Shown piece after piece: positions 8,771-17,142 of a stretch of 41,480 nt of DNA. The notes under the pieces were generated by a model. It saw only the letters and a list, made by a program, of their open reading frames with translations. It searched no databases and was not told the origin of the DNA. Made by a program: the position numbers and the translations under genes. Position 1 is the stretch's first letter. Each line of letters begins with the position of its first letter. The stretch is from Flavobacteriales bacterium (lineage in GTDB: Bacteria; Bacteroidota; Bacteroidia; Flavobacteriales; Flavobacteriaceae): NCBI GenBank assembly GCA_011524905.1, contig WTJI01000004.1, forward strand, positions 1 through 41,480. Reading direction: 5' to 3'.

Positions 8771-8878
8771 ACGATGTATTGCTTTCGAGTATCATTTAAA
8801 CGCAGAAAGTTTTATTCTAGTACATCTTCAATATAAATATTTTTTAGAGAAGTATCAAATCAGCAGAAGTAGCTTCTG

Positions 8879-8906
8879 TTTGCCTCATATATAATTACTA
8901 AATTTG
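8879..8906 (+). promoter_or_regulatory. Promoter of pdhB
   Basis: TAAATTTG (8899-8906) is an exact TAnnTTTG -7 element, 29 bases before the pdhB ATG. A TTTG lies at 8879-8882, but the 16-base spacer is short of the usual 19 or so. The same TAAATTTGTGC string recurs ahead of nqrA. Confidence 0.5.
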
Positions 8907-8935
8907 TGCTCGAATTTGACAACATGTAGCAATAG

Positions 8936-9919
8936 ATGAAGACAATACAATTTAGAGAAGCAATCCAACAGGCTATGTCTGAAGAAATGCGAAGAGACGA
9001 AACAATCTATCTTATGGGAGAAGAGGTTGCCGAGTACAATGGTGCTTACAAGGCCTCTAAAGGAATGTTAGATGAGTTTGGTCCTGATAGAGTTTTGGAT
9101 ACGCCTATTTCAGAGCTAGGTTTTGCTGGTATTGGTGTGGGGTCAACCATGACCGGTAACCGACCCATTATTGAATTTATGACCTTTAATTTCGCTTTGG
9201 TTGGGATCGATCAAATCATCAATAATGCAGCCAAGATTCGACAAATGTCGGGGGGGCAATTTCCTTGTCCTATTGTTTTCCGTGGGCCGACTGCTTCGGC
9301 AGGTCAATTGGCAGCTACCCATTCTCAGGCCTTTGAAAATTGGTATGCCAACTGTCCAGGTTTGAAAGTAGTTGTTCCTTCCAATCCTTATGATGCCAAA
9401 GGTTTATTGAAGTCCGCTATTCGTGATAACGACCCTGTTATTTTTATGGAATCCGAGCAGATGTATGGAGATAAAGGTGAGGTGCCAGAAGGTGAATATA
9501 CTTTGCCGATTGGGGTTGCAGACATCAAAAGAAATGGGGACGATGTAACAATTGTTTCATTTGGAAAAATCATAAAAGAAGCCTACAAGGCCGCTGATGC
9601 CTTGGAAAAAGAAGGGGTTTCTTGTGAAATTATTGATCTGAGGACTGTTCGCCCTATGGATTATGATGCCATTTTTGAGTCTGTAAAAAAAACCAACCGT
9701 TTGGTCATCCTCGAAGAAGCATGGCCATTTGGGAACGTGGCTACTGAAATCACCTATCAGGTTCAAAGCCATGTTTTTGACTATTTAGATGCTCCAATAG
9801 AAAAAATTAATACTGCCGATACACCCGCACCCTATTCGCCAGTCTTATTGAAAGAATGGTTGCCCAATAGTGAGGATGTAATAAAAGCGGTCAAAAAGGT
9901 TTTATACGTTAAAGCCTAA
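8936..9919 (+). CDS. pdhB: Pyruvate dehydrogenase E1 component, beta subunit
   Basis: This is the beta subunit of the thiamine-diphosphate E1 enzyme that decarboxylates pyruvate for the pyruvate dehydrogenase complex. The 327-residue product has the typical order: N-terminal REAIQQAMSEEM, LMGEEVAEYNGAYKASKG with the conserved ThDP-contacting Glu, DTPISELGFAGIGVG, FMTFNFALVGIDQIINNAAK, HSQAFENWYANCPGLKVV, and a C-terminal transketolase domain (DLRTVRPMD, EEAWPFGNVATEI). No alpha subunit or E2 is adjacent, as is usual in flavobacteria where pdhB stands alone. A branched-chain 2-oxoacid E1 beta is an alternative but less likely. It has its own promoter. Confidence 0.9.
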   Translation: MKTIQFREAIQQAMSEEMRRDETIYLMGEEVAEYNGAYKASKGMLDEFGPDRVLDTPISELGFAGIGVGSTMTGNRPIIEFMTFNFALVGIDQIINNAAKIRQMSGGQFPCPIVFRGPTASAGQLAATHSQAFENWYANCPGLKVVVPSNPYDAKGLLKSAIRDNDPVIFMESEQMYGDKGEVPEGEYTLPIGVADIKRNGDDVTIVSFGKIIKEAYKAADALEKEGVSCEIIDLRTVRPMDYDAIFESVKKTNRLVILEEAWPFGNVATEITYQVQSHVFDYLDAPIEKINTADTPAPYSPVLLKEWLPNSEDVIKAVKKVLYVKA

Positions 9920-9937
9920 ACACTAAATTTAAAATAT

Positions 9938-9968
9938 TTTCCAATCCGAGTGGTGTTGATTACTTTTG
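9938..9968 (+). promoter_or_regulatory. Promoter of hppA
   Basis: TTTC (9938-9941, three of four matches to TTTG) is followed after exactly 19 bases by TACTTTTG (9961-9968), a perfect TAnnTTTG. The ATG is 28 bases further on. Spacing and -7 box fit the Bacteroidota consensus. Confidence 0.5.
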
Positions 9969-9996
9969 CGCCGCTAAACATATTGAACTTTAATTT

Positions 9997-12402
9997 ATGA
10001 CTTCGATTCTTTACTTACCCATCGCCCTATCCATTGTGGGATTACTTTACATGTTTGTTCGCGCACAATGGGTTCGCAAACAAGATGGAGGGAATGAGAA
10101 AATGCAGGCTATATCAAAAAGTATTAAAGAAGGGGCCTTAGCATTTCTAAACGCAGAATATCGTTTACTTCTCATATTTGTTGTTATTGCTTCTGGTGGT
10201 TTGTTTTTAATATCAAGTATGGTTGATACAACAAGCATTTTGATTATTCCAGCTTTTGTTGTGGGGGCGATCTTTTCAGCTTTTGCAGGGAATATTGGAA
10301 TGCGAATTGCAACGGAAGCCAATGCAAGAACGACTCAAGCTGCCCGTGAAAGCCTTCCTAAAGCACTGCAAGTGTCTTTCGGTGGAGGAACCGTCATGGG
10401 ACTTGGCGTTGCTGGGCTAGCTGTCCTAGGCCTTTCTTTATTCTTCTTACTATTCTTGAATGTCTTTATGGGCCAAGAAGGAAGCTTTTACGACAATATG
10501 ACAATAGTACTCGAAGCCCTAGCTGGCTTTTCGCTTGGAGCCGAATCCATTGCTCTATTTGCTCGTGTGGGTGGAGGTATCTATACCAAGGCAGCCGATG
10601 TAGGTGCTGACCTTGTTGGAAAAGTTGAAGCGGGTATTCCTGAAGATGATCCAAGAAACCCTGCTACTATCGCAGACAATGTTGGGGACAATGTTGGGGA
10701 CGTAGCTGGTATGGGAGCTGATCTTTTCGGAAGCTACGTAGCTACTGTCTTGGCTTCTATGGTCTTAGGGAACTATATCATTAAAGACATGACTGATGCT
10801 GGTGGCACACAATATGAAGATGCTTTTGGCGGTATGGGACCTATTTTACTTCCCGTTATGATCGCTGGTGTAGGAATTATTGCCTCCATCATTGGTACTT
10901 TCCTAATTCGTATTACAAGTAACGACGCCAAAGAGGCCGAAGTACAACGCGCTTTGAATATTGGAAATATCACTTCCATTTTAATTACTGCTGTAGCTGG
11001 ATACCTTCTTATTGATTGGATGTTGCCTGAAACTATTTCAGGTATGCGATTTTTTGGTGAAGGAACCAAAGACATCAGTAGTTTTAATGTGTTTTTAGCG
11101 ACGATTGTAGGCTTGTCAGTAGGCTACTTAATTTCAATGTTTACTGAATATTACACTGCTTTGGGGAAAAAGCCAGTATTGGATATTGTTCAAAATTCAT
11201 CTACAGGCGCAGCAACAAACATTATTGCTGGCTTGGCTACAGGAATGATTTCTACGGCTAGTTCGGTTTTATTATTTGCCTTAGCCATATGGGGATCTTA
11301 CACATTGGCTGGTTTTTACGGCGTTGCATTAGCAGCCTCTGCTATGATGGCCACTACGGCTATGCAATTGGCCATTGACGCTTTTGGACCCATAGCAGAT
11401 AATGCAGGTGGGGTTGCAGAAATGAGTGAATTACCTGACGAGGTTCGTGAACGTACAGACATTTTAGATTCAGTTGGTAACACAACAGCTGCTGTTGGAA
11501 AAGGCTTTGCCATTGCTTCAGCTGCACTTACGGCTTTAGCTCTTTTTGCAGCTTACGTAACATTTACGGGAATCGATGGAATCAATATATTTAAAGCTGA
11601 TGTTCTGGCTGCCCTGTTTATTGGGGGTATGATACCAGTAGTTTTTTCAGCATTAGCCATGAAAGCAGTCGGTAAAGCTGCCATGGAAATGGTAGAGGAA
11701 GTACGTCGCCAGTTTCGTGAAATTCCAGGTATTTTAGAAGGAAAAGGACAACCTGAATATGGAAAATGTGTCGAAATTTCAACCCGCGCAGCCCTACGTG
11801 AGATGTTAGTTCCAGGACTAATTACGCTTGTTACACCTATCATCATTGGGTTTTTGATGGGAGCAGAAGCACTAGGTAGTTATATGGCTGGTGTTACCGT
11901 TTCAGGTGTGCTTTGGGCCATTTTTCAAAATAACGCCGGTGGTGCTTGGGATAATGCCAAGAAATCTTTTGAAGCTGGTGTCGAAATTAATGGAGAAATG
12001 ACCTACAAAGGGTCAGATGCTCACAAGGCGGCCGTAACGGGCGACACCGTGGGTGACCCATTTAAGGATACTTCTGGTCCTTCTATGAATATCTTAATTA
12101 AACTTACTTGCTTGGTCGGGTTGGTAATTGCCCCAATTTTGGGTGGACATGGCATGGAGTCTCATTCCTCAGAAGCTGACACCCTAACAACCGAAGTAGT
12201 CAAAAAAGAAGTACAAAAAGAAGTTCGAGTTGAGGTTGAGGCACAAGAAGATTCCGATCAAATGAAAGCTACTATCACAACGACTACAACCAAAGACGGG
12301 GAAACCGTCGAAGAGGTACAAGTAATTGAAGGCACCAAAGACGAAATTGAATCTGCCATCCAAGCCCAAAAAGAATTGGATATTAAAATCAATAAAGAAT
12401 AG
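9997..12402 (+). CDS. hppA: Membrane-bound ion-translocating pyrophosphatase, K+-dependent type
   Basis: This integral inner-membrane enzyme couples pyrophosphate hydrolysis to H+ and/or Na+ export. The 801-residue protein has many hydrophobic segments and the PPi-binding region [20 protein letters not shown] followed by [20 protein letters not shown] second aspartate-rich site near the end contains [16 protein letters not shown]. In [11 protein letters not shown] the residue at the diagnostic position is A498 (with G501), the signature of K+-dependent enzymes; K+-independent ones have Lys there. Whether it pumps Na+, H+ or both cannot be decided by eye. Residues about 716-801 form a hydrophilic, charged tail (Lys/Glu-rich, then a Thr-rich run and a Glu-rich helix) beyond the last membrane segment, longer than in well-known family members. 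It has its own promoter and terminator. Confidence 0.95.
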   Translation: MTSILYLPIALSIVGLLYMFVRAQWVRKQDGGNEKMQAISKSIKEGALAFLNAEYRLLLIFVVIASGGLFLISSMVDTTSILIIPAFVVGAIFSAFAGNIGMRIATEANARTTQAARESLPKALQVSFGGGTVMGLGVAGLAVLGLSLFFLLFLNVFMGQEGSFYDNMTIVLEALAGFSLGAESIALFARVGGGIYTKAADVGADLVGKVEAGIPEDDPRNPATIADNVGDNVGDVAGMGADLFGSYVATVLASMVLGNYIIKDMTDAGGTQYEDAFGGMGPILLPVMIAGVGIIASIIGTFLIRITSNDAKEAEVQRALNIGNITSILITAVAGYLLIDWMLPETISGMRFFGEGTKDISSFNVFLATIVGLSVGYLISMFTEYYTALGKKPVLDIVQNSSTGAATNIIAGLATGMISTASSVLLFALAIWGSYTLAGFYGVALAASAMMATTAMQLAIDAFGPIADNAGGVAEMSELPDEVRERTDILDSVGNTTAAVGKGFAIASAALTALALFAAYVTFTGIDGINIFKADVLAALFIGGMIPVVFSALAMKAVGKAAMEMVEEVRRQFREIPGILEGKGQPEYGKCVEISTRAALREMLVPGLITLVTPIIIGFLMGAEALGSYMAGVTVSGVLWAIFQNNAGGAWDNAKKSFEAGVEINGEMTYKGSDAHKAAVTGDTVGDPFKDTSGPSMNILIKLTCLVGLVIAPILGGHGMESHSSEADTLTTEVVKKEVQKEVRVEVEAQEDSDQMKATITTTTTKDGETVEEVQVIEGTKDEIESAIQAQKELDIKINKE

Positions 12403-12426
12403 GGATAGCCTTCACTATTATACAAT

Positions 12427-12456
12427 AAAAAAGCCGATCTATTGATCGGCTTTTTT
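12427..12456. terminator. Bidirectional intrinsic terminator between hppA and the deoxynucleoside kinase
   Basis: AAAAAAGCCGATC (12427-12439) pairs perfectly with GATCGGCTTTTTT (12444-12456) around a 4-base loop. A GC-rich core flanked by A and T runs serves both strands. It overlaps the kinase stop codon (12455-12457). Confidence 0.9.
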
Positions 12457-13072
12457 ATGGGAACAAACCATGTAACTCGGCGTCTATTTTTTCGATAATG
12501 GTTCCTAGATCGGTAGGATTTTCTACAAAATCCATATAGTCCACATCAATAATTAAGAGTTTTCCTTTGTTATATTGGCTAATCCATGCTTCATAACGTT
12601 CGTTAAGACGGCTGAGGTAGTCAATACTGATACTGGTTTCGTAATCCCTACCCCGTTTGTGGATTTTATTGACGAGATTGGGAATACTAGAACGCAAATA
12701 CACCAATAAATCAGGCCCCTGGATCATAGCTTCCATCAGCTCAAAAAGGGAATAGTAATTGTCATAGTCCCGTTTGGTCAATAGCCCCATAGCATGCAAA
12801 TTGGGTGCAAAAATAAAAGCGTCTTCGTATATAGTTCGGTCTTGAATAACATCCTTTTTGGAGGTTCGAATTTGCATCAACTGCTGAAAGCGACTTTTTA
12901 AAAAATAGACTTGTAAATTAAAAGACCAACGCTCCATGTGATTATAAAAATCATCCAAATAGGGGTTGTCAATGACATCTTCAAATTGTGCCTCGAACTT
13001 ATAGTGTTTGGCCAGGAGTTCTGTCAGGCTGGTTTTTCCAGCACCAATGTTTCCTGCTACTGCAATATGCAT
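12455..13072 (-). CDS. Deoxynucleoside kinase (dAK/dGK-type)
   Basis: It salvages deoxynucleosides by phosphorylating them to monophosphates. The 205-residue protein starts with the P-loop AVAGNIGAGKTS (residues 4-15), followed by FEDVIDNPYLDDFY (substrate-binding Glu), QDRTIYEDAFIFA (the family DRS-like motif, here Asp-Arg-Thr) and the lid arginines near HKRGRDYETSISIDYL. It resembles deoxyadenosine/deoxyguanosine kinases more than thymidine kinase 1. Exact nucleoside preference is not deducible. It is a single gene, divergent from the methionine operon, and ends in a terminator shared with hppA. Confidence 0.88.
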   Translation of the reverse strand: MHIAVAGNIGAGKTSLTELLAKHYKFEAQFEDVIDNPYLDDFYNHMERWSFNLQVYFLKSRFQQLMQIRTSKKDVIQDRTIYEDAFIFAPNLHAMGLLTKRDYDNYYSLFELMEAMIQGPDLLVYLRSSIPNLVNKIHKRGRDYETSISIDYLSRLNERYEAWISQYNKGKLLIIDVDYMDFVENPTDLGTIIEKIDAELHGLFP

Positions 13073-13171
13073 AGTATGTTTAATTAAGCCTGTTTCGCTT
13101 ACCGCAAAGTAATAAATTTTAAGAAAAAATGAAGGGCTAAATCTTTAAAGCTCGCTTCTGTTTTTTTAAGT

Positions 13172-13202
13172 TTTGAAAAAAATAAAATAGTCCGTAATTT
13201 TA
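13172..13202 (+). promoter_or_regulatory. Promoter of the methionine/SAM operon
   Basis: TTTG (13172-13175), a 19-base spacer and TAATTTTA (13195-13202; seven of eight matches to TAnnTTTG). Transcription would begin around 13208, immediately before the riboswitch, which supports both assignments. Confidence 0.6.
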
Positions 13203-13212
13203 CCACCAAATC

Positions 13213-13262
13213 GAGGAAGGATTTGACTGATTGCAACCTCATTAAAAAAATGCTAAAGCAGT
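13213..13262 (+). promoter_or_regulatory. SAM-II-type riboswitch aptamer ahead of metK
   Basis: The segment follows the SAM-II plan. A short P1 stem, GAGG (13213-13216) with CCTC (13237-13240), encloses GATTTG (13220-13225) and TTGCA (13231-13235). A linker follows, then ATGCTAAAGC (13250-13259). A pseudoknot can form between loop ACTG (13226-13229) and CAGT (13259-13262), extended by GCA (13233-13235) with TGC (13251-13253). The GATTT, TTGCA and GCTAAA elements are the conserved core of known SAM-II aptamers. Two departures are a four-pair P1 and three unpaired bases (13217-13219) before GATTTG. Position after a promoter and ahead of SAM synthetase and methionine genes fits SAM feedback. SAM-V, which shares this core, is the alternative. 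No covariance search was run. Confidence 0.75.
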
Positions 13263-13264
13263 AT

Positions 13265-13303
13265 GTTGCTTTTAAAACCAAATCCTTCTATTTAAAATGC
13301 AAC
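13265..13303 (+). promoter_or_regulatory. Probable riboswitch expression platform: hairpin just upstream of the metK start
   Basis: 13265-13276 can pair with 13291-13303 (12 pairs with one bulged T), leaving a 14-base loop and ending 4 bases before the metK ATG. The loop holds CAAATCCTTC (13279-13288), the exact complement of GAAGGATTTG (13216-13225) inside the aptamer. GTTGC (13265-13269) is also complementary to GCAAC (13233-13237) in the aptamer. The two long-range helices are nested and exclude both aptamer and hairpin, so a ligand-dependent switch in access to the start codon is plausible. Confidence 0.6.
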
Positions 13304-13307
13304 TTAA

Positions 13308-14564
13308 ATGTCTTATTTATTTACTTCTGAATCTGTTAGTGAGGGTCACCCTGATAAGGTAGCCGATCAAATTAGTGATGCTTTACTAGATCATTTTTTG
13401 GCCTTTGACCCTGATAGTAAGGTCGCCTGTGAAACTCTTGTTACAACCGGACAAACAGTGCTATCAGGTGAGGTTAAAAGTCAAACCTACCTCGATGTAC
13501 AACAAATTGCCCGTGAAACAATCAACGCGATTGGATATACGGAGGGTGCCTACCAATTTAGCGGTGATTCCTGTGGTGTAATTTCACTAATACATGAGCA
13601 GTCGCAAGACATCAATCAAGGGGTTGATAGAGCCGCCAAAAAAGAACAGGGCGCTGGCGATCAGGGATTGATGTTTGGCTATGCAACCGATGAAACAGAA
13701 AATTATATGCCCCTTGCTCTTGATTTATCCCATAAGATATTGATTGAATTGGCCGCTTTAAGAAGGGAAAATAAGGAAATTACGTATTTACGTCCAGACG
13801 CCAAGTCTCAAGTCACAATCGAATATGATGACAATGATCAACCCATTCGTATTGATACCATTGTTGTCTCAACCCAGCATGATCCCTTTGCTGATGACGA
13901 CCAACAGATGCTTGAAAAAATCAAATCTGATATTATACATATTTTGATGCCACGTGTCGTTGCTCAATTACCGGCTCATTTGCAAGCTTTATTTACTGAT
14001 GCCATTACATATCACATCAATCCGACTGGAAAATTTGTGATTGGTGGGCCGCATGGCGATACGGGACTGACGGGTAGAAAAATTATTGTTGACACCTATG
14101 GGGGTAAGGGTGCTCATGGTGGTGGCGCATTTAGTGGTAAAGATCCCAGCAAAGTAGACCGTTCTGCGGCCTATGCCGCACGACACATTGCCAAAAACCT
14201 GGTCGCTGCTGGTGCAGCCAAAGAAGTTTTGGTTCAATTAAGTTATGCAATTGGGGTGGTGGCACCTACCTCTGTCTTTGTTAACACCTATGGCACCAAT
14301 CAAAGCCACTTGTCTGATGCCGAACTGGCAGACAAAATCCAAAATATTTTTGACCTGACGCCCTATGGTATCGAAACCCGCCTCAAATTGCGGAATCCGA
14401 TATATTCAGAAACAGCTGCCTACGGCCACATGGGTCGTCCATCAAAGGTAGTTTCTAAAACCTTTGAGTCTCCTTATAGTGGTAAAGTCACCAAGGAAGT
14501 CGAACTTTTTACTTGGGAAAAATTAGACCAGGTTGATACACTAAAAAAGGCCTTACAACTGTAG
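13308..14564 (+). CDS. metK: S-adenosylmethionine synthetase
   Basis: It makes SAM from methionine and ATP in the cytoplasm. The 418-residue protein has the N-terminal [20 protein letters not shown] with the catalytic His and the metal-binding Asp, the ATP motif [32 protein letters not shown], and the P-loop-like [20 protein letters not shown]. Length is slightly above the E. coli enzyme (384). It is the first gene behind the SAM-responsive leader, so SAM would repress its own synthase as well as the methionine genes downstream; metX follows after 16 bases. Confidence 0.97.
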   Translation: MSYLFTSESVSEGHPDKVADQISDALLDHFLAFDPDSKVACETLVTTGQTVLSGEVKSQTYLDVQQIARETINAIGYTEGAYQFSGDSCGVISLIHEQSQDINQGVDRAAKKEQGAGDQGLMFGYATDETENYMPLALDLSHKILIELAALRRENKEITYLRPDAKSQVTIEYDDNDQPIRIDTIVVSTQHDPFADDDQQMLEKIKSDIIHILMPRVVAQLPAHLQALFTDAITYHINPTGKFVIGGPHGDTGLTGRKIIVDTYGGKGAHGGGAFSGKDPSKVDRSAAYAARHIAKNLVAAGAAKEVLVQLSYAIGVVAPTSVFVNTYGTNQSHLSDAELADKIQNIFDLTPYGIETRLKLRNPIYSETAAYGHMGRPSKVVSKTFESPYSGKVTKEVELFTWEKLDQVDTLKKALQL

Positions 14565-14580
14565 TGTTGTAAATTTTCAA

Positions 14581-15540
14581 ATGATGCGTCAAAGCCAAAA
14601 GATACAGCAAATTACTGTTGAGGCACCTAGAAACCTAGGGCCAATCCATTTGTCGTATCAAGTTTTTGGCCAAGACTTGCACACCCACCCTGTGGTAATG
14701 ATTAATCATGCCCTTACGGGAGATGCCAATGTGAGTGGAAGTACAGGTTGGTGGAAACAGTTGGTGGGCCCCGAAAAAGCTATAGACACCAATCGATTCT
14801 CAGTCATTTCCTTTAATATTCCAGGGAATGGTGTTTTGGGATCTACATTGAAAAACTTTGAGAAATTCCACACTGCTGATATTGCTCATATATTTTTCCA
14901 GGGTTTAAAAAAATTGCAAATTCGGAATTTATATGCTCTGATTGGTGGTTCTATTGGGGGGTGCATCGGTTGGGAATTTATGGCGCAATTTGGTAAAATA
15001 GTTGAACGCTTTGTTCCTATTGCCACTGATTGGAAATCTACTGATTGGCTCATTGCAAACTGTCATCTTCAAGAATTGATCCTAAAGAACTCAAAAAATC
15101 CTGTTCATGATGCGCGCATTCACGCCATGATGTGTTACAGAACCCCCAACTCTTTTACGCATCGTTTTCAGAGAACAACAAATACAGATGCTGGGCTGTA
15201 CAACGTTGAAACTTGGCTGGAACACCATGGGAATAAACTAAAAAACCGCTTTAGTTTACAGTCTTATTTAACGGTAAACCATTTGTTGCGTTCGGTAAAT
15301 TGTGAACGCAGTGGTCGAACGCTAGAGGATATATTTGCCAAATCCAAAACAACTTTTCACTTGATTAGTGTGGATTCGGATTTGTTTTTTACTCCAGAAC
15401 CCATTCATGCTACTTACCAACGCTTGAAGGAAAATCGTCTCGACGTAAATTATTATGAGATTCAGTCCCTTTATGGACACGACGCTTTTTTGATCGAATA
15501 CGATCAGATGAATAAAATTTTAACCCCCATATTGAATTAA
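14581..15540 (+). CDS. metX: Homoserine O-acetyltransferase
   Basis: This alpha/beta-hydrolase acyltransferase activates homoserine with acetyl-CoA at the first committed step of methionine synthesis. The 319-residue protein shows the family motifs NHALTGDANVSG, FNIPGNGVLGST, the nucleophile elbow GGSIGGC with S124, the acid near VDSDLFFTPEP (D265/D267) and YGHDAFLIEY with H300. It is shorter than many MetX proteins (about 350-380) but all three catalytic positions are present. O-acetyl rather than O-succinyl is inferred from the MetX-type fold; acyl specificity can vary. It starts with two consecutive ATGs (14581 or 14584). It sits in the met operon between metK and an OsmC-like gene. Confidence 0.88.
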   Translation: MMRQSQKIQQITVEAPRNLGPIHLSYQVFGQDLHTHPVVMINHALTGDANVSGSTGWWKQLVGPEKAIDTNRFSVISFNIPGNGVLGSTLKNFEKFHTADIAHIFFQGLKKLQIRNLYALIGGSIGGCIGWEFMAQFGKIVERFVPIATDWKSTDWLIANCHLQELILKNSKNPVHDARIHAMMCYRTPNSFTHRFQRTTNTDAGLYNVETWLEHHGNKLKNRFSLQSYLTVNHLLRSVNCERSGRTLEDIFAKSKTTFHLISVDSDLFFTPEPIHATYQRLKENRLDVNYYEIQSLYGHDAFLIEYDQMNKILTPILN

Positions 15541-15550
15541 AAAACAAGAT

Positions 15551-15976
15551 ATGCAAGTAGCTTTAGAAAGACTCAATGAGGATTATTTATTTGAAGTAGT
15601 TAACCCCAATGGACACCGTGTGTTGCTAGACAATAAATCTAAAACGGAGGGAAGCGTTAAGGGCATCAGTCCAATGGAATTGTTACTAATGGGATTGGCC
15701 GGGTGTAGTAGTATTGATGTGGTGGCTATATTGAATAAACAAAAAATCAATCCAACATCACTCAAAATGGAAGTACATGGGGAACGCCCAGAAGGCGCTG
15801 TGCCAGCTCTGTTTAATGCAATTACTGTGAAAGTGCTTCTTGAAGGTGATTTTTCTACTGAAAAGGCATTGCGAGCCGTAGCTCTTTCATTCGACAAATA
15901 CTGTTCGGTTTCCAAAACCTTGGAGCATACCGCTGCAATTAACTATGAAGTATATTTAAATGGTCAAAAAATATGA
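15551..15976 (+). CDS. OsmC/Ohr-family protein in the methionine operon
   Basis: The 141-residue protein is a small OsmC-like thiol protein. Two conserved cysteines are visible, one in LAGCSSIDV and one in KYCSVSKTL, the pair used in family members that reduce organic hydroperoxides. It begins 10 bases after metX, and its stop overlaps the start of the next gene (ATGA at 15973-15976), so it is translationally coupled into methionine synthesis. That context suggests a role in sulfur handling or protection of thiol intermediates rather than general peroxide stress, but this is inference. It is cytoplasmic; no signal peptide. Confidence 0.82.
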   Translation: MQVALERLNEDYLFEVVNPNGHRVLLDNKSKTEGSVKGISPMELLLMGLAGCSSIDVVAILNKQKINPTSLKMEVHGERPEGAVPALFNAITVKVLLEGDFSTEKALRAVALSFDKYCSVSKTLEHTAAINYEVYLNGQKI

Positions 15977-17142
15977 ATCGGCAATTTGAAACCATAGCCA
16001 TCCGCGAGCAGCTAGAACGTTCGCAGTTTATGGAACATACCACACCGTTGTATATGACTTCAAGTTTTATTTTTGAAGATGACGAGGATATGAGAGCATC
16101 CTTTGCGGAGGAAAAACAACGAAATATTTACAGCCGATTTACCAACCCAAACACCGAAGAGTTGGTTCACAAAGTCTGTGCACTGGAGGGTGCTGAAAGT
16201 GGTGTTGCTTTTGCTACGGGTATGGGAGCCGTATTTTCCACTTTTGCAGCCCTGCTAAAAAGTGGGGATCATATAGTTTCTGCAAGAGCCGTATTCGGTT
16301 CTACACATGCAATGTTTACTAAGTTTCTCCCCAAGTGGCAAATCGAGACAACCTATTTTGATGTAGAAAAACCGGAAACCATAGCAGACTGTATTCGTCC
16401 TGAAACCAAAATGATTTATGCAGAAACCCCAACTAACCCAGGGGTGAGTTTGTTGGATTTGGAAGCCTTAGCTGCCATTGCCAAAAAGCATAATCTTATA
16501 TTGGTGATTGACAATTGTTTTGCAACGCCCTATTTACAACAGCCACTAGCATTTGGTGCAGACTTGGTGATCCACTCTGCGACCAAGCTCATGGACGGGC
16601 AAGGGCGCGTTTTGGGCGGCCTCACTGTTGGAAAAAAAGATTTGATAAGAGACATTTATCTATTTGCCCGTAACACCGGACCTGCCATGTCGCCTTTCAA
16701 TGCATGGGTACTTTCCAAAAGTTTAGAAACTCTAGCTGTTCGAGTTGATCGCCATTGTGAAAATGCTCTGGCCTTGGCTCAATTTTTAGAATCTCACCCC
16801 CAAGTAAACTGGACAAAATATCCTTTTTTGCCTTCGCATCCACAATATACAATTGCTAAAAAGCAAATGAAGAAAGGCGGGAATATAATTTCTTTTGAGG
16901 TCAAAGGCGGCCTTGAGGCAGGAAGAAAGTTCCTCAATGCTATTAAAATGTGTTCTTTATCTGCCAACCTGGGCGACTCTAGAACCATAGTAACACACCC
17001 TGCCTCTACTACGCACAGCAAGTTGTCTAAAGATGACCGGCAAGCTGTAGGCATAACAGACGGTATGATTCGCTTATCAGTAGGCCTTGAACATGTGGAT
17101 GATATTCAAAATGATTTACAACAAGCTTTAGCTACATTATGA
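15973..17142 (+). CDS. Cys/Met-metabolism PLP enzyme: O-acetylhomoserine sulfhydrylase or cystathionine gamma-synthase (MetZ-like)
   Basis: The 389-residue protein belongs to the trans-sulfuration family (fold type I). It has [35 protein letters not shown] (PLP phosphate), [29 protein letters not shown] and [15 protein letters not shown] with the Schiff-base lysine K205. The Lys-Leu-Met-Asp-Gly-Gln sequence is close to MetZ-type O-succinyl/O-acetylhomoserine sulfhydrylases, which take up sulfide directly. Coupled with MetX, the substrate should be O-acetylhomoserine and the product homocysteine for the MetH genes that follow. It overlaps the OsmC gene and the first metH gene by 4 bases each. 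Confidence 0.85.
   Translation: MNRQFETIAIREQLERSQFMEHTTPLYMTSSFIFEDDEDMRASFAEEKQRNIYSRFTNPNTEELVHKVCALEGAESGVAFATGMGAVFSTFAALLKSGDHIVSARAVFGSTHAMFTKFLPKWQIETTYFDVEKPETIADCIRPETKMIYAETPTNPGVSLLDLEALAAIAKKHNLILVIDNCFATPYLQQPLAFGADLVIHSATKLMDGQGRVLGGLTVGKKDLIRDIYLFARNTGPAMSPFNAWVLSKSLETLAVRVDRHCENALALAQFLESHPQVNWTKYPFLPSHPQYTIAKKQMKKGGNIISFEVKGGLEAGRKFLNAIKMCSLSANLGDSRTIVTHPASTTHSKLSKDDRQAVGITDGMIRLSVGLEHVDDIQNDLQQALATL

Noticed and set aside
13073-13171. Possible leader ORF or tRNA before the met promoter
   Set aside because: No ORF with biased codons, no cloverleaf pairing, and it lies upstream of the predicted transcription start.
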